A stretch of 64,000 bases of DNA from Brevundimonas sp. UBA7664 (GTDB taxonomy: Bacteria; Pseudomonadota; Alphaproteobacteria; Caulobacterales; Caulobacteraceae). The DNA is taken from the NCBI RefSeq assembly GCF_002483305.1, contig NZ_DLHQ01000026.1, positions 260,709-324,708 on the forward strand. Direction: 5' to 3'. The position numbers were made by a program, and so were the translations under genes. Shown one piece after another: positions 17,052 through 26,952 of the stretch. The notes below the pieces were generated by a model. That model saw only the letters and a list, made by a program, of their open reading frames with translations. It ran no database searches and was not told the origin of the DNA. Positions within the stretch are counted from its first letter, which is position 1, and each line of letters begins with the position of its first letter.

Positions 17052-18500
17052 CTACCCGGCTCCGAAGCCGGTCGCCGCGATGCCCGCGAAATGGTCGATC
17101 CAGCCGATGGCGACGATGACCAGCGGGAAGGCGAAAGCCGCCGAGGCCCAGGCGATGGTCCTCGCCTCGACCGGCGACGCATCCGTCGGCCCCACGCCCT
17201 CGGGCGTCGGGTCGAACCACATCAGCTTGATGATGCGCAGATAGTAGAACCCGGCCACCACCGAGGCGACCAGACCGGCCGCGCCGACCATCCAGTAGCC
17301 GGCGTCGGCGGCTGCGCCGAAGACATAGAATTTGGCCCAGAAGCCGGCCAGCGGCGGCATGCCCAGCACCGACAGCGACAGCACGGTCAGGGCAATGGCC
17401 GTCACCGGCTTGTCCTTCCGCAGGCCCGCCAGGTCGGCGATTCTGCGGATCGGCTTTCCACCGCGCGACAGCGACAGCAGGATGGCGAAGAAGCCGAACT
17501 GGTCGATGACATACAGGGTCATGAACACCAGCATGGCCTTGACCCCCAGCGTCGTACCGGCGGCGATGCCCAGCAGGGCGTAACCGATATTGGCGATCGA
17601 GGAATAGGCCAGCAGCCGCTGCAGATCCTTCTGCACCAGACCGCCGAACGCCCCGACGGCGAACGAGATCAGCGAGATGAGGATCAGCACCTGGGCCCAC
17701 TGGTCATGCGAACCGGCGAAAGCGCCTTCCAGCGTACGCGCGATCAGCACCATGGCGGCGACCTTGGGCGCCGTGGCGAACAGGGCCACCACCGGCGTCG
17801 GCGCGCCCTCATAGACGTCGGGCGTCCACATGTGGAACGGCGCGGCCGAGACCTTGAAAGCCAGACCACAGATCAGGAACACCAGGCCGAAGATCAGCCC
17901 CGTGGACTCATTGGCGGCGGCGTAGGCGGCGATCTCGTCGAACCGCATGGAGCCGGTGAAGCCGTAGATCAGGCTCGCGCCGTACAGCAGCAGTCCGGAC
18001 GACAGGGCGCCTAGCACGAAATACTTCAGCCCCGCTTCCGACGCCTTGAGGTCGTCGCGGTGGTAGGCGGCCAGCACATAGAGGGCCAGCGAGTGCAGCT
18101 CGATGCCGACATAAAGCGAGATCAGGTCGCCCGACGACGCCATCATCCCCATGCCCGCCGAGGCCAGCACGATCAGGACCGGATATTCGAATTTGGCGAT
18201 CTTCGCCCGGCGCATCCAGCCGTCGCCCAGCACGATGGCCACGGCGCTGGACAGGAAGATCAGCGCCTTGCCGTAGACGGCCAGCGGATCGGCCACATAG
18301 GCGCCGTTGAAGGCCATGCCGAGCGGCCCCGTCACGGTCACGGCGGTCGCGGCGACCAGCAGGCCGACCGACAGGATTGAGATGAAGCGCGCGCTCTTCT
18401 CACCCATGAAGGCGCCGAGCATGAGCAGCACGAGGCCGCCGACCGCGAGCGTGCTCTCGGGGGCGGACAGGCGCAGGGCGAAATCAAGATCTGGCATCAT
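17052..18500 (-). CDS. nuoN: NADH-quinone oxidoreductase subunit N
   Basis: NuoN is one of three antiporter-like proton-pumping membrane subunits of complex I. The 482-residue polytopic protein has about 14 hydrophobic segments and the proton-channel motif region FKVSAAPFHMWTPDVYEGAPT. It follows nuoM by 4 bases and is the last structural nuo gene. Confidence 0.97.
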   Translation of the reverse strand: MMPDLDFALRLSAPESTLAVGGLVLLMLGAFMGEKSARFISILSVGLLVAATAVTVTGPLGMAFNGAYVADPLAVYGKALIFLSSAVAIVLGDGWMRRAKIAKFEYPVLIVLASAGMGMMASSGDLISLYVGIELHSLALYVLAAYHRDDLKASEAGLKYFVLGALSSGLLLYGASLIYGFTGSMRFDEIAAYAAANESTGLIFGLVFLICGLAFKVSAAPFHMWTPDVYEGAPTPVVALFATAPKVAAMVLIARTLEGAFAGSHDQWAQVLILISLISFAVGAFGGLVQKDLQRLLAYSSIANIGYALLGIAAGTTLGVKAMLVFMTLYVIDQFGFFAILLSLSRGGKPIRRIADLAGLRKDKPVTAIALTVLSLSVLGMPPLAGFWAKFYVFGAAADAGYWMVGAAGLVASVVAGFYYLRIIKLMWFDPTPEGVGPTDASPVEARTIAWASAAFAFPLVIVAIGWIDHFAGIAATGFGAG

Positions 18501-18504
18501 CGTC

Positions 18505-20007
18505 TCACCCGCCGATCGCGGCGCGATAGGTGGTCGTCAGGGCCTCGACCGAGGCGGCGGTGTAGTCCAGCACCAGACCGGGCTGGAAGCCCAGCCACAG
18601 GGTGCCGATGATCAGCGGCGCGAAGATCAGCAGTTCGCGCTTGTCGACGTCGGTGATCGCCTTCATCGCCGGATTGGTGATCTCGCCGAACATGACGTTG
18701 CGGTACAGCGTCAGCGCATAGACCGCCGAGAAGATCACGCCCGAGGCGGCGAACAACGCCGTCCAGGTCGAGACCTCATAGATGCCGACCATGGTCAGGA
18801 TCTCGCCGATAAAGCCCGAGGTGCCCGGCAGGCCGACGTTGGCCATGGTGAACAGCATGAAGATGGCCGCGAACCATGGCATGCGCGCGGTCAGGCCGCC
18901 GTACAGGGCGATCTCGCGGGTGTGCATCCGGTCATAGACCACGCCGACGCAGAGGAAGAGCGCGCCCGAGATCAGGCCGTGGCTCAGCATCTGGAACACC
19001 GCGCCCTGCACGCCCTGATCGTTGCCGGCGAAGATGCCCATGGTCACGAAGCCCATGTGCGCCACCGACGAATAGGCGATCAGCTTCTTCATGTCCGTCT
19101 GCCGGAAGGCGACCAGCGAGGTGTAGACGATGGCGATGGCCGAGAGGGCGAAGACCAGCGGCGCGAAGGTCTGCGACGCCTGCGGGAACATGGGCAGGTT
19201 GAACAGGATGAACCCGTAGCCGCCCAGCTTCAGCAGGATGCCGGCCAGGATGACCGACCCCGCCGTCGGCGCCTGGACGTGGGCGTCGGGCAGCCAGGTG
19301 TGGACCGGCCACATCGGCATCTTGACCGCGAAGGAGGCGAAGAAGGCCAGCCAGAGCAGCGGCTGGACCGTCGGGCTGAAGGCGTATTCCTTGAGCGCCG
19401 GAATGCTGGTCGTGCCGGTCTCGGCGGCCATCCACAGCATGGCCAGCAGCATCAGCACCGAGCCCAGCAGGGTGTAGAGGAAGAATTTGTACGAGGCGTA
19501 GATCCGGTTCGCCCCGCCCCACACGCCGATGATGATGAACATCGGCACCAGGGTGCCTTCGAAGAAGATGTAGAACAGGAACAGGTCCAGCGAGGTGAAG
19601 ACGCCGATGACCAGCGTCTCCAGAACCAGGAAGGCGATCATGTAATCGACCACCCGCTCCTTGATCGTGGCCCAGCTGGCCAGGATGCAGATCGGCATCA
19701 GGAAGGCGGTCAGCAGGACGAACAGGATCGAGATGCCGTCCACGCCCATATGGTACTGGGCGCCCACGAACCAGACGTAGCGCTCGACGAACTGGTAGGC
19801 CGCGCTCGACGGATCGAACGTCGCCACCAGCACGGCTGAAACCGCAAGGGTGACCACGGTGGTCAGAAGCGCGATCCAGCGCGCCGCGCTGTCCGCTCCG
19901 GCCTTGTTGAAAAGCCGCGCCAGCAGGATCAGGCCCGCGCCGACCAGCGGCAGGAAGGTGACGACGCTGAGGATGAAGGGGATCTGGGGCAAGATCAGGC
20001 TCCCCAC
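18505..20007 (-). CDS. nuoM: NADH-quinone oxidoreductase subunit M
   Basis: NuoM is an antiporter-like proton-pumping subunit. The 500-residue polytopic protein contains AVKMPMWPVHTWLPDAHVQ with the conserved Lys and His, and FEGTLVPMF with the conserved Glu. Its start lies 13 bases inside the end of nuoL, which implies coupled translation. Confidence 0.97.
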   Translation of the reverse strand: MGSLILPQIPFILSVVTFLPLVGAGLILLARLFNKAGADSAARWIALLTTVVTLAVSAVLVATFDPSSAAYQFVERYVWFVGAQYHMGVDGISILFVLLTAFLMPICILASWATIKERVVDYMIAFLVLETLVIGVFTSLDLFLFYIFFEGTLVPMFIIIGVWGGANRIYASYKFFLYTLLGSVLMLLAMLWMAAETGTTSIPALKEYAFSPTVQPLLWLAFFASFAVKMPMWPVHTWLPDAHVQAPTAGSVILAGILLKLGGYGFILFNLPMFPQASQTFAPLVFALSAIAIVYTSLVAFRQTDMKKLIAYSSVAHMGFVTMGIFAGNDQGVQGAVFQMLSHGLISGALFLCVGVVYDRMHTREIALYGGLTARMPWFAAIFMLFTMANVGLPGTSGFIGEILTMVGIYEVSTWTALFAASGVIFSAVYALTLYRNVMFGEITNPAMKAITDVDKRELLIFAPLIIGTLWLGFQPGLVLDYTAASVEALTTTYRAAIGG

Positions 20008-22082
20008 GTATAGATGGCGAAGGCGAGGAAGCCGGCCAGGCCGAGCAACATCACGAAGGCGTAGAAATAGACATAGCCGGACTGGAAGCGGCTCAGGCCG
20101 CCCGCGAATTTGCGCGACAGCCAGGCCATGCCGTTGGGCCCGCCGCCGTCGATGATCTTCACGTCGCCGACCTTCCAGAACAGGTCGCCGACCGCCCGCG
20201 CGCCCTTCACGAACACGACCTCATACAGCTCGTCGAAATACCATTTGTTGTAGAGGAAGCCGTGGACCAGCCCGCCCCGGTCGGCCATCCGGCGCGCCAT
20301 GCCTTCCTTCATCACATAGAGCCAGAAGGCGGCGAAGCTGCCGATCAGCGTCAGGACCAGCGGCGACCACTTCACCCAGGTCGGGACGTCGTGGCTGTCG
20401 TGCAGGACATGGTTGGACTCGGCGACGAAGATCGCGCCGCGCCAGAAGTCGTGCTCGTGGTGACCGATGAACCAGGGGGCGAAGACGAAGCCCGCGGCGA
20501 TCGCGCCGACCGCCAGAAGCAGCAGCGGAACCAGCATGATCCACGGGCTCTCGTGCGGCTTCAGCGGGCCGTGATGGGCGTGGTCGTCATGGGCATGGCC
20601 GTCATCAGCCAGCGGCTCGTCATGCGTCTCGAGCTGGGCCGGATGAGCGGCGTGGTCGTCATGCGCGTGGTCGTCGTGATGCGCGTCCTTCCACACCGGC
20701 TTGTTGTGGAAGGTCATGAACACCAGACGCCATGAATAATAGGCGGTCAGGCCGGCGGCGAGGATGCCGACGAAGAAGGCGAACAGCCCCATGGCCGAAT
20801 GGCCGTTGGTGAACGAGGCGAAGGCGCTCTCAATGATCGAGTCCTTGGAATAGAAGCCCGCCAGACCGCCAACGCCGGGAATGCCCAGGCCGGTGATGGC
20901 GATGGTGCCGATGGTCATCACCGCATAGGTGACGGGCAGCAGCTTCCACAGCCCGCCCATCTTCCGCATGTCCTGCTCGTGGTGCATGCCGTGAATGACC
21001 GAGCCGGCGCCGAGGAACAGCAGGGCCTTGAAGAAGGCGTGGGTGAACAGGTGGAACATGGCGGCCTGATAGGCGCCGACGCCCGCCGCGAAGAACATGT
21101 AGCCGAGCTGCGAACAGGTCGAATAGGCGATGACCCGCTTGATGTCGTTCTGGGCCAGACCGACCGTCGCCGCGAACAGGGCCGTGACCGCGCCGGTCAG
21201 GGCGATGATGGCCGAGGCGAACGGGGCGTACTCATAGATCGGCGACAGCAGGCAGACCATGTAGACGCCGGCGGTGACCATGGTCGCCGCGTGGATCAGG
21301 GCCGACACCGGCGTCGGGCCCTCCATGGCGTCGGGCAGCCAGGTGTGCAGGAAGAACTGGGCCGACTTGCCCATGGCGCCGACGAACAGCAGGGCGCCAG
21401 CGAGGTCGAGCGCCGACCAGTTGTGACCCAGGAAGACCCAGCCGGTTCCCGCCTTGGCGGCGATCATCGGGAACAGTTCGGCGAACTGGATCGTGCCGAA
21501 CATCCAGAACACCGTCAGGATGCCGAGGGCGAAGCCGAAGTCGCCGACCCGGTTGACCACGAAGGCCTTGATCGCGGCGGCGCTGGCGGTGGACTTCTTG
21601 TACCAGAAACCGATCAGCAGATAGGACGCCAGCCCCACCCCTTCCCAGCCGAAGAACAGCTGCATGAAGTCGGCGGCGGTGACCAGCGCCAGCATGGCGA
21701 AGGTGAACAGCGACAGATAGGCGAAGAACCGCGGCTTGTCGGGATCCTCGGCCATATACCCCCACGAATAGAGGTGGACGAGCGAGGACACGCTGGTGAC
21801 CACGACCAGCATGACCGCCGACAGGGCGTCGATGCGGATCGACCAGACCGACTGGAAATCGCCGACATTGATGAAGGGGAACAGCTCGACCGTGAAGGCC
21901 TCCATATGCCCCCAGGTCCACTGGCTGAACACGACCCACGCCACGGCGCAGGAGAAGAACAGCAGGCCCGTGGTGATGGTCTTCGAGACCAGGTCGCCGA
22001 GCCGCCGGCCGCTCAGGCCGACGATAACGGCGCCGAGCAGCGGCGCGAAGACGCCCAGGGTGACGAGAAGCGCGAGATCCAC
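19995..22082 (-). CDS. nuoL: NADH-quinone oxidoreductase subunit L
   Basis: NuoL is the distal antiporter-like subunit with the long lateral helix. The product has 695 residues. The conserved channel segment is SAQFFLHTWLPDAMEGPTP. Unusually, roughly residues 460-507 form a His/Asp-rich hydrophilic insertion (KDAHHDDHAHDDHAAH, then DDGHAHDDHAHHGP) between two membrane helices. It starts 2 bases after nuoK. Confidence 0.97.
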   Translation of the reverse strand: MDLALLVTLGVFAPLLGAVIVGLSGRRLGDLVSKTITTGLLFFSCAVAWVVFSQWTWGHMEAFTVELFPFINVGDFQSVWSIRIDALSAVMLVVVTSVSSLVHLYSWGYMAEDPDKPRFFAYLSLFTFAMLALVTAADFMQLFFGWEGVGLASYLLIGFWYKKSTASAAAIKAFVVNRVGDFGFALGILTVFWMFGTIQFAELFPMIAAKAGTGWVFLGHNWSALDLAGALLFVGAMGKSAQFFLHTWLPDAMEGPTPVSALIHAATMVTAGVYMVCLLSPIYEYAPFASAIIALTGAVTALFAATVGLAQNDIKRVIAYSTCSQLGYMFFAAGVGAYQAAMFHLFTHAFFKALLFLGAGSVIHGMHHEQDMRKMGGLWKLLPVTYAVMTIGTIAITGLGIPGVGGLAGFYSKDSIIESAFASFTNGHSAMGLFAFFVGILAAGLTAYYSWRLVFMTFHNKPVWKDAHHDDHAHDDHAAHPAQLETHDEPLADDGHAHDDHAHHGPLKPHESPWIMLVPLLLLAVGAIAAGFVFAPWFIGHHEHDFWRGAIFVAESNHVLHDSHDVPTWVKWSPLVLTLIGSFAAFWLYVMKEGMARRMADRGGLVHGFLYNKWYFDELYEVVFVKGARAVGDLFWKVGDVKIIDGGGPNGMAWLSRKFAGGLSRFQSGYVYFYAFVMLLGLAGFLAFAIYTWGA

Positions 22083-22084
22083 GG

Positions 22085-22393
22085 TCAGCCCTTCATCACG
22101 GAGGCGTCGTCAACCGCGATGTCGCCGCGGTTGCGGAAGAAGGTCACCAGAATGGCCAGGCCGATGGCGGCCTCGGCCGCGGCCACGGTCAGGACGAACA
22201 TGGCCATGATCTGCCCCTGCACGTCGTTCAGATAGGCCGAGAAGGCGACGAAATTGATGTTCACGGCCAGCAGGATCAGCTCGACCGACATCAGGATGAT
22301 GATGACGTTCTTGCGGTTCACGAAGATGCCGAAGACCCCGATGGTGAACAGGATCGCGCCCACCGCCAGATAGTGCTGCAGGGTGATATCCAT
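22085..22393 (-). CDS. nuoK: NADH-quinone oxidoreductase subunit K
   Basis: NuoK is a small membrane subunit of complex I related to MrpC. The 102-residue product has three hydrophobic segments with the buried Glu in LMSVELILLAVN and a second in AAAEAAIGLAI. The ATG at 22393 overlaps the nuoJ stop by one base (TGATG). Confidence 0.97.
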   Translation of the reverse strand: MDITLQHYLAVGAILFTIGVFGIFVNRKNVIIILMSVELILLAVNINFVAFSAYLNDVQGQIMAMFVLTVAAAEAAIGLAILVTFFRNRGDIAVDDASVMKG

Positions 22394-23019
22394 CAGACCA
22401 GATCCTCGGGAGTGACGCCGGCGCCGGTGGTCACGGACTTGACCTCCATCGCCGTCTTCGCATCGCGGCCAACCTGGCGGGCGATGTTCTGGCGCTTGAT
22501 GCCGGGCTTGTGGCGCAGGGTCAGGACGATGGCGCCGATCATGGCGATCAGCAGGACGATCCCCGCCGCCTGGAAGATGTAGACATAGTCCGTGTACAGA
22601 ACACGTCCGATGGCCTCGACATTGCTCATGTCCGCCGTCGCCGCGACCGGCCCGGTCGCATCGGCGGCCGCGCCCCCGCTGACCACGGCCAGCGAGATCA
22701 TGACCATCTCGGCGAGCAGGATTCCCGCGACGATCATCGCCAGCGGCAGATAGCGGGCATAGCCCTCGCGCAGCTTCACGAAGTCGACGTCCAGCATCAT
22801 GACGACGAACAGGAACAGCACCGCCACGGCGCCGACGTAGACGACCACCAGCAGCATCGCCAGGAACTCCGCCCCGAGCAGGACGAACAGCCCCGCCGAC
22901 GAGAAGAAGGCCAGGATCAGCCACAGCACGCTGTGCACGGGGTTCTTCGCCGTGACGACCATCAGGCCGCCCAGCACGGCCACCGTGGCCAGCAGATAGA
23001 AGGCAATGCCTTGCAACAT
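22393..23019 (-). CDS. nuoJ: NADH-quinone oxidoreductase subunit J
   Basis: NuoJ is a five-helix membrane subunit of complex I. The product has 208 residues, with the conserved VVVYVGAVAVLFLFVVMML helix that carries the pi-bulge. A hydrophilic C-terminal tail follows the last helix. It lies about 70 bases after nuoI. Confidence 0.95.
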   Translation of the reverse strand: MLQGIAFYLLATVAVLGGLMVVTAKNPVHSVLWLILAFFSSAGLFVLLGAEFLAMLLVVVYVGAVAVLFLFVVMMLDVDFVKLREGYARYLPLAMIVAGILLAEMVMISLAVVSGGAAADATGPVAATADMSNVEAIGRVLYTDYVYIFQAAGIVLLIAMIGAIVLTLRHKPGIKRQNIARQVGRDAKTAMEVKSVTTGAGVTPEDLV

Positions 23020-23093
23020 CGGAGGCCTGCGCCCCTTTCGGTTAGTGGAGGACGACCCCGTTCGGAATCGCCGTCCTGTTCAGCGTGTGCGCC

Positions 23094-23585
23094 TTACCGG
23101 TAAGGCGCGTCGAGTTCCAGATTCTTCGCGATCAGTCGTTCCCAGCGGTCGCCGTTGGCGAGCAGCCGGTCCTTGTCGTAGAGCAGCTCTTCCCGCGTCT
23201 CGACGGTGAACTCCGAGTTCGGACCCTCGACGATGGCGTCGACCGGGCAGGCCTCGGCGCACAGGCCGCAGTAGATGCATTTGACCATGTCGATGTCGTA
23301 GCGGGTCGTGCGGCGGCTGCCGTCGGCGCGCGGTTCGGCCTCGATGGTGATGGCCTGGGCCGGGCAGATCGCCTCGCAAAGCTTGCAGGCGATGCAGCGT
23401 TCCTCGCCGTTCGCATAGCGGCGCAGGGCGTGCTCGCCCCGGAAACGCGGCGACTGCGGATTGCGCTCGAACGGATAGTTCACCGTGGCCTTGGGCCGGG
23501 CCATGTATTTCAGCGACAGGCCGACGGCGCCGATCACGTCGATCAGGAGGGCGCCCTTCGCGGCCTGGACGAGACGGTTCAACAT
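23094..23585 (-). CDS. nuoI: NADH-quinone oxidoreductase subunit I (two 4Fe-4S clusters)
   Basis: NuoI carries clusters N6a and N6b in the quinone-linked arm. The 163-residue product has two ferredoxin motifs: CIACKLCEAICP (Cys 64, 67, 70, 74) and CIYCGLCAEACP (Cys 103, 106, 109, 113). The ATG at 23585 (MLNRLVQAAKG) gives the usual length; an in-frame extension upstream runs into the lipoprotein gene. The start overlaps that gene's stop by one base. Confidence 0.97.
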   Translation of the reverse strand: MLNRLVQAAKGALLIDVIGAVGLSLKYMARPKATVNYPFERNPQSPRFRGEHALRRYANGEERCIACKLCEAICPAQAITIEAEPRADGSRRTTRYDIDMVKCIYCGLCAEACPVDAIVEGPNSEFTVETREELLYDKDRLLANGDRWERLIAKNLELDAPYR

Positions 23586-23803
23586 TACTGGCTGGCTCCG
23601 GACACGCCGCGGCAAAGCTCTTCCTTGCGCGGGTCGTCTTCCCTGGTGATGCGGCACAGGCGTTCCCGCTCGGCCTGCTGGCGCATGATCGCCTCCTGGC
23701 GACGTTCCCACTGATGCGGCGACACAGGGTCGGCCTCATAGGTCGGGATGGTGCAGGCGCCGGTCAGCGCGGCCAGCACGGCGATGGTCAGGATCCGGGT
23801 CAT
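23585..23803 (-). CDS. Small predicted lipoprotein inside the nuo operon, 72 aa
   Basis: I do not recognise a family. The ATG at 23803 overlaps the nuoH stop as ATGA, and its own stop overlaps the nuoI start. The N-terminus is a lipoprotein signal with the lipobox LTGAC (acylated Cys at residue 17). The mature part is about 55 residues, Arg/Glu-rich (WERRQEAIMRQQAERERLC), helical in appearance, with two further cysteines. It would sit on the periplasmic side, where the core complex I arms do not reach; whether it binds complex I is unknown. Confidence 0.8.
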   Translation of the reverse strand: MTRILTIAVLAALTGACTIPTYEADPVSPHQWERRQEAIMRQQAERERLCRITREDDPRKEELCRGVSGASQ

Positions 23804-24864
23804 GCGCCCACCGCGAACACGCGCCAGGCGGCGACCACGACGACGCAGACCAGCGAGGTCGGCAGGAAGATCTTCCAGCCCAGACGCATCAGCTGGTCGT
23901 AGCGGTAGCGGGGCACAAAGGCCTTCACGAGAGCGATCATGCAGAACCAGAAGACGGTCTTGCCCAGGAAGGTGACCAGATAGATGGCCTGCTCCAGCCA
24001 GCCCGGCAGCATGTCCAGCCAGTCCTGCGGCACGCCCGGATTCCACCCGCCGAAGAACAGCAGGGTGATCATGGCGCACATGAAGACGATGTTGGCGTAC
24101 TCGCCGATCATGAACAGCAGGTACGGGGTCGAGCTGTATTCGACCTGATAGCCCGCCACGAGCTCGGACTCGGCCTCGGGCAGGTCGAACGGCGGACGGT
24201 TGGTCTCGGCCAGGGCCGAGACGAAGAAGATGATCGCCATCGGGAACATGACCGCGATGGTCGGCCAGGTCCCGGCCCCGCCGCCGAACGCGAACCAGTT
24301 CCAGAACATGCCCTGCTGCTGCGTCACGATCGAGGTCAGGTTCATCGACCCGGCCAGCAGGATGACGTTGATGATCACCAGGCCGATGGACACCTCATAG
24401 GACACCATCTGCGCCGCCGACCGCAACGAGCCGAGGAACGGATACTTCGAGTTCGAAGCCCAGCCGCCCATGATGATGCCGTACACGCCCAGCGAGCTGA
24501 TCGCGAAGATGTACAGGATGCCGACGTTGAGGTCGGAGATAACCCAGCCCGGCGCGAACGGAATGGCCGCCCAGGCGATGAAGGCCAGGATGAAGGTCAG
24601 CAGCGGCGCCAGCAGGAACACCACCTTGTCGGCGCCGGCCGGGACGATGATTTCCTTCAGCACGAATTTGAAGAAGTCGGCGAACGACTGCAGCAGGCCG
24701 AACGGCCCGACGACATTGGGCCCTTTGCGCATCTGCACGCCGGCCCAGATCTTCCGGTCGGCCAGCAGCAGGAAGGCCAGCGAGATCAGGATCCCGACGG
24801 TGACCAGCAGGATGCCGCCCGCCGTGGCGAGGGTCCAGCCGAGGGGTGTGGTCCAGAAGTCCAT
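23800..24864 (-). CDS. nuoH: NADH-quinone oxidoreductase subunit H
   Basis: NuoH joins the membrane arm to the quinone chamber. The 354-residue polytopic protein has the conserved quinone-site loops: RKGPNVVGPFGLLQ, ALAETNRPPFDLPEAESEL and GYQVEYS. It lies 6 bases after nuoG. Confidence 0.97.
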   Translation of the reverse strand: MDFWTTPLGWTLATAGGILLVTVGILISLAFLLLADRKIWAGVQMRKGPNVVGPFGLLQSFADFFKFVLKEIIVPAGADKVVFLLAPLLTFILAFIAWAAIPFAPGWVISDLNVGILYIFAISSLGVYGIIMGGWASNSKYPFLGSLRSAAQMVSYEVSIGLVIINVILLAGSMNLTSIVTQQQGMFWNWFAFGGGAGTWPTIAVMFPMAIIFFVSALAETNRPPFDLPEAESELVAGYQVEYSSTPYLLFMIGEYANIVFMCAMITLLFFGGWNPGVPQDWLDMLPGWLEQAIYLVTFLGKTVFWFCMIALVKAFVPRYRYDQLMRLGWKIFLPTSLVCVVVVAAWRVFAVGA

Positions 24865-24870
24865 CGCGCC

Positions 24871-26916
24871 TTACTCCGCCGCCATCGCGACCGGGGCGAT
24901 CCGCAGGGCGGACAGCTCGGCCATGGTCGCGCTGGCGCGCGTGATCGGGTTGTTCAGATAAGGGTCGCGCACGGCCGAACGGAACGCCACGTCGCCGAGG
25001 TCGCCCTTCTTGCCCAGCGACCCGACGTCGAAGGACGCGGCCGGGGCCAGATAGTCGATCCGGCCGAAGGTCGGGTGATCCGCCATCAGCTTCGCACGCA
25101 GGGCGTCCAGCGTGTCGTACGGCAGGGTCCGCCCCACGCGGGCCGACAGCGCCCGCAGGATGGCCCAGTCCTCTTTCGCCTGCCCCTTGGGGAAGACGAC
25201 GCGTTCGGCGAGCTGAACCCGGCCCTCGGTGTTGACGTAGAGGCCCGACTTTTCCGTATAGGCCGCGCCCGGCAGGATCACGTCGGCGCCGTGCGCGCCA
25301 CGGTCGCCATGGCTGCCCAGATAGACCTTGAAAGCCTTCGAAGCCGAGGCGTCGATCTCGTCCGCGCCCAGCAGCAGCAGCACGTCCAGCGCGCCCTTGC
25401 CCGCCATCTGCGCCGCCGTCAGGCCGCCTTCAGCGGGCACGAAACCCATGTCCAGACCCGCCACGCGCGAAGCGGCGGTGTGCAGGACGTTGAAGCCGTT
25501 CCAGCCCCCGGCCACCACGCCGACCTTCTTCGCCAGCGCGCCGAGCGCGTTCAGCACCGACGGTCCGGACTCGCCCGACAGCGCGCCGCCGCCGACGATG
25601 ATCGCCGGTCGCTCGGCCTTGGTCAGGGCGTCGATCGCCGCCTTGGGCAGTTTGCCGAGGGTCTTCGAACCCGAGCCGAGGTAGCTGTATTCATAGGTCA
25701 AATCGGCCTGCTCGCCGACCAGTCCGATCTCGCTCGTCCCCGCCAGCCACGCCTTGCGCAGACGGGTGTTCAGCAGCGGCGCCTCGGTGCGCGGATTGGC
25801 GCCCACGATCAGCACGGCGTCGGCCGCCTCGATCCCGGCCAGGCCCGAGTTGAACAGCCAGCCCTCGCGCGGGCCGTAACCCAGCGCCGAGCCGTCCTGA
25901 CGGCAGTCGGTATTGGCCGATCCCAGCGCCCGGAACAGATCCAGCGCCGCCTTCATCGACTCCGCATCCTGCAGATCGCCGGCGATGACGCCGATCCGGT
26001 CCGCCGAAGCGGCCGTCAGTTTCTCGGCCACGACCCCGAGCGCTTCGTCCCACGTGGCCGGGCGCAGCTTGCCGTTCTCTCGCACATACGGCTGGTCCAG
26101 ACGACGCGCCTGCAGACCGTCAACGGCATAGCGGCTGACGTCCGACAGCCACTCCTCGTTGATGCCCTCGTTGACGCGCGGCAGGATGCGCATGACCTCG
26201 CTGCCCTTCGCATCGGCCCGGATGTTCGAGCCCAGCGCGTCCATCACGTCGATGGTCTCGGTCTTCTTCAGCTCCCAAGGACGATAGTGATACTGCCACG
26301 GCCGGTGGGTCAGGGCGCCGACGGGGCACAGGTCGTTGACATTGCCCGACAGCTCGCTGTCGACCGCCTTCTCCAGATAGGTGGTGATTTCGGCGTCCTC
26401 GCCGCGCGAGATCATGCCGATGTCCGGCACGCCCGCCACTTCCGTCACGAACCGCACGCAGCGGGTGCACTGGATGCACCGCGTCATGAAGGTCTTGATG
26501 GTCGGGCCCATGTTCTTTTCTTCGACCGCGCGCTTGTTCTCCGCATAGCGGGAGCCGTCGCGGCCATAGCCCATGGCCTGGTCCTGCAGGTCGCACTCGC
26601 CGCCCTGGTCGCAAATCGGGCAGTCCAGCGGGTGGTTGATGAGCAGGAACTCCATCACCCCTTCGCGGGCCTTCCTGACCATCGGCGTGTCGGTGAAGAT
26701 CTCCTGGCCCTCGGCGGCCGGCAGGGCGCACGACGCCTGCGGCTTCGGCGGTCCGGGCTTCACCTCGACCAGGCACATACGGCAGTTGCCGGCGATCGAC
26801 AGCCGCTCGTGATAGCAGAAGCGCGGAATCTCCTCGCCAGCGCGCTCGGCGACCTGGAGCACGGTCATCCCGGGCTCGAACTCGACCTCTACGCCGTTGA
26901 CTTTCGCGATGGGCAT
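24871..26916 (-). CDS. nuoG: NADH-quinone oxidoreductase subunit G
   Basis: NuoG is the large Fe-S subunit of the peripheral arm. The 681-residue protein starts with a 2Fe-2S ferredoxin domain (Cys 34, 45, 48, 63 in CYHERLSIAGNCRMC and the following ASCAL). Then come the His/Cys cluster segment CPICDQGGECDLQD and a 4Fe-4S motif CIQCTRCVRF. A degenerate molybdopterin-oxidoreductase-like domain without catalytic role fills the C-terminal two thirds. The length is that of the alphaproteobacterial and mitochondrial type, shorter than E. coli NuoG. Confidence 0.97.
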   Translation of the reverse strand: MPIAKVNGVEVEFEPGMTVLQVAERAGEEIPRFCYHERLSIAGNCRMCLVEVKPGPPKPQASCALPAAEGQEIFTDTPMVRKAREGVMEFLLINHPLDCPICDQGGECDLQDQAMGYGRDGSRYAENKRAVEEKNMGPTIKTFMTRCIQCTRCVRFVTEVAGVPDIGMISRGEDAEITTYLEKAVDSELSGNVNDLCPVGALTHRPWQYHYRPWELKKTETIDVMDALGSNIRADAKGSEVMRILPRVNEGINEEWLSDVSRYAVDGLQARRLDQPYVRENGKLRPATWDEALGVVAEKLTAASADRIGVIAGDLQDAESMKAALDLFRALGSANTDCRQDGSALGYGPREGWLFNSGLAGIEAADAVLIVGANPRTEAPLLNTRLRKAWLAGTSEIGLVGEQADLTYEYSYLGSGSKTLGKLPKAAIDALTKAERPAIIVGGGALSGESGPSVLNALGALAKKVGVVAGGWNGFNVLHTAASRVAGLDMGFVPAEGGLTAAQMAGKGALDVLLLLGADEIDASASKAFKVYLGSHGDRGAHGADVILPGAAYTEKSGLYVNTEGRVQLAERVVFPKGQAKEDWAILRALSARVGRTLPYDTLDALRAKLMADHPTFGRIDYLAPAASFDVGSLGKKGDLGDVAFRSAVRDPYLNNPITRASATMAELSALRIAPVAMAAE

Positions 26917-26952
26917 TCGCCGCGACCTCTGCGTTTCTCTAAGCGGACCGGA

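Noticed and set aside
16260..18014. Long plus-strand frame of 584 codons opposite nuoN, birA and coaX
   Set aside because: It is antisense to clear genes and has the His/Asp/Arg/Gln-rich composition typical of GC-rich shadows. Several similar long frames elsewhere (for example 25075-27585 and 20799-22235) were rejected for the same reason.
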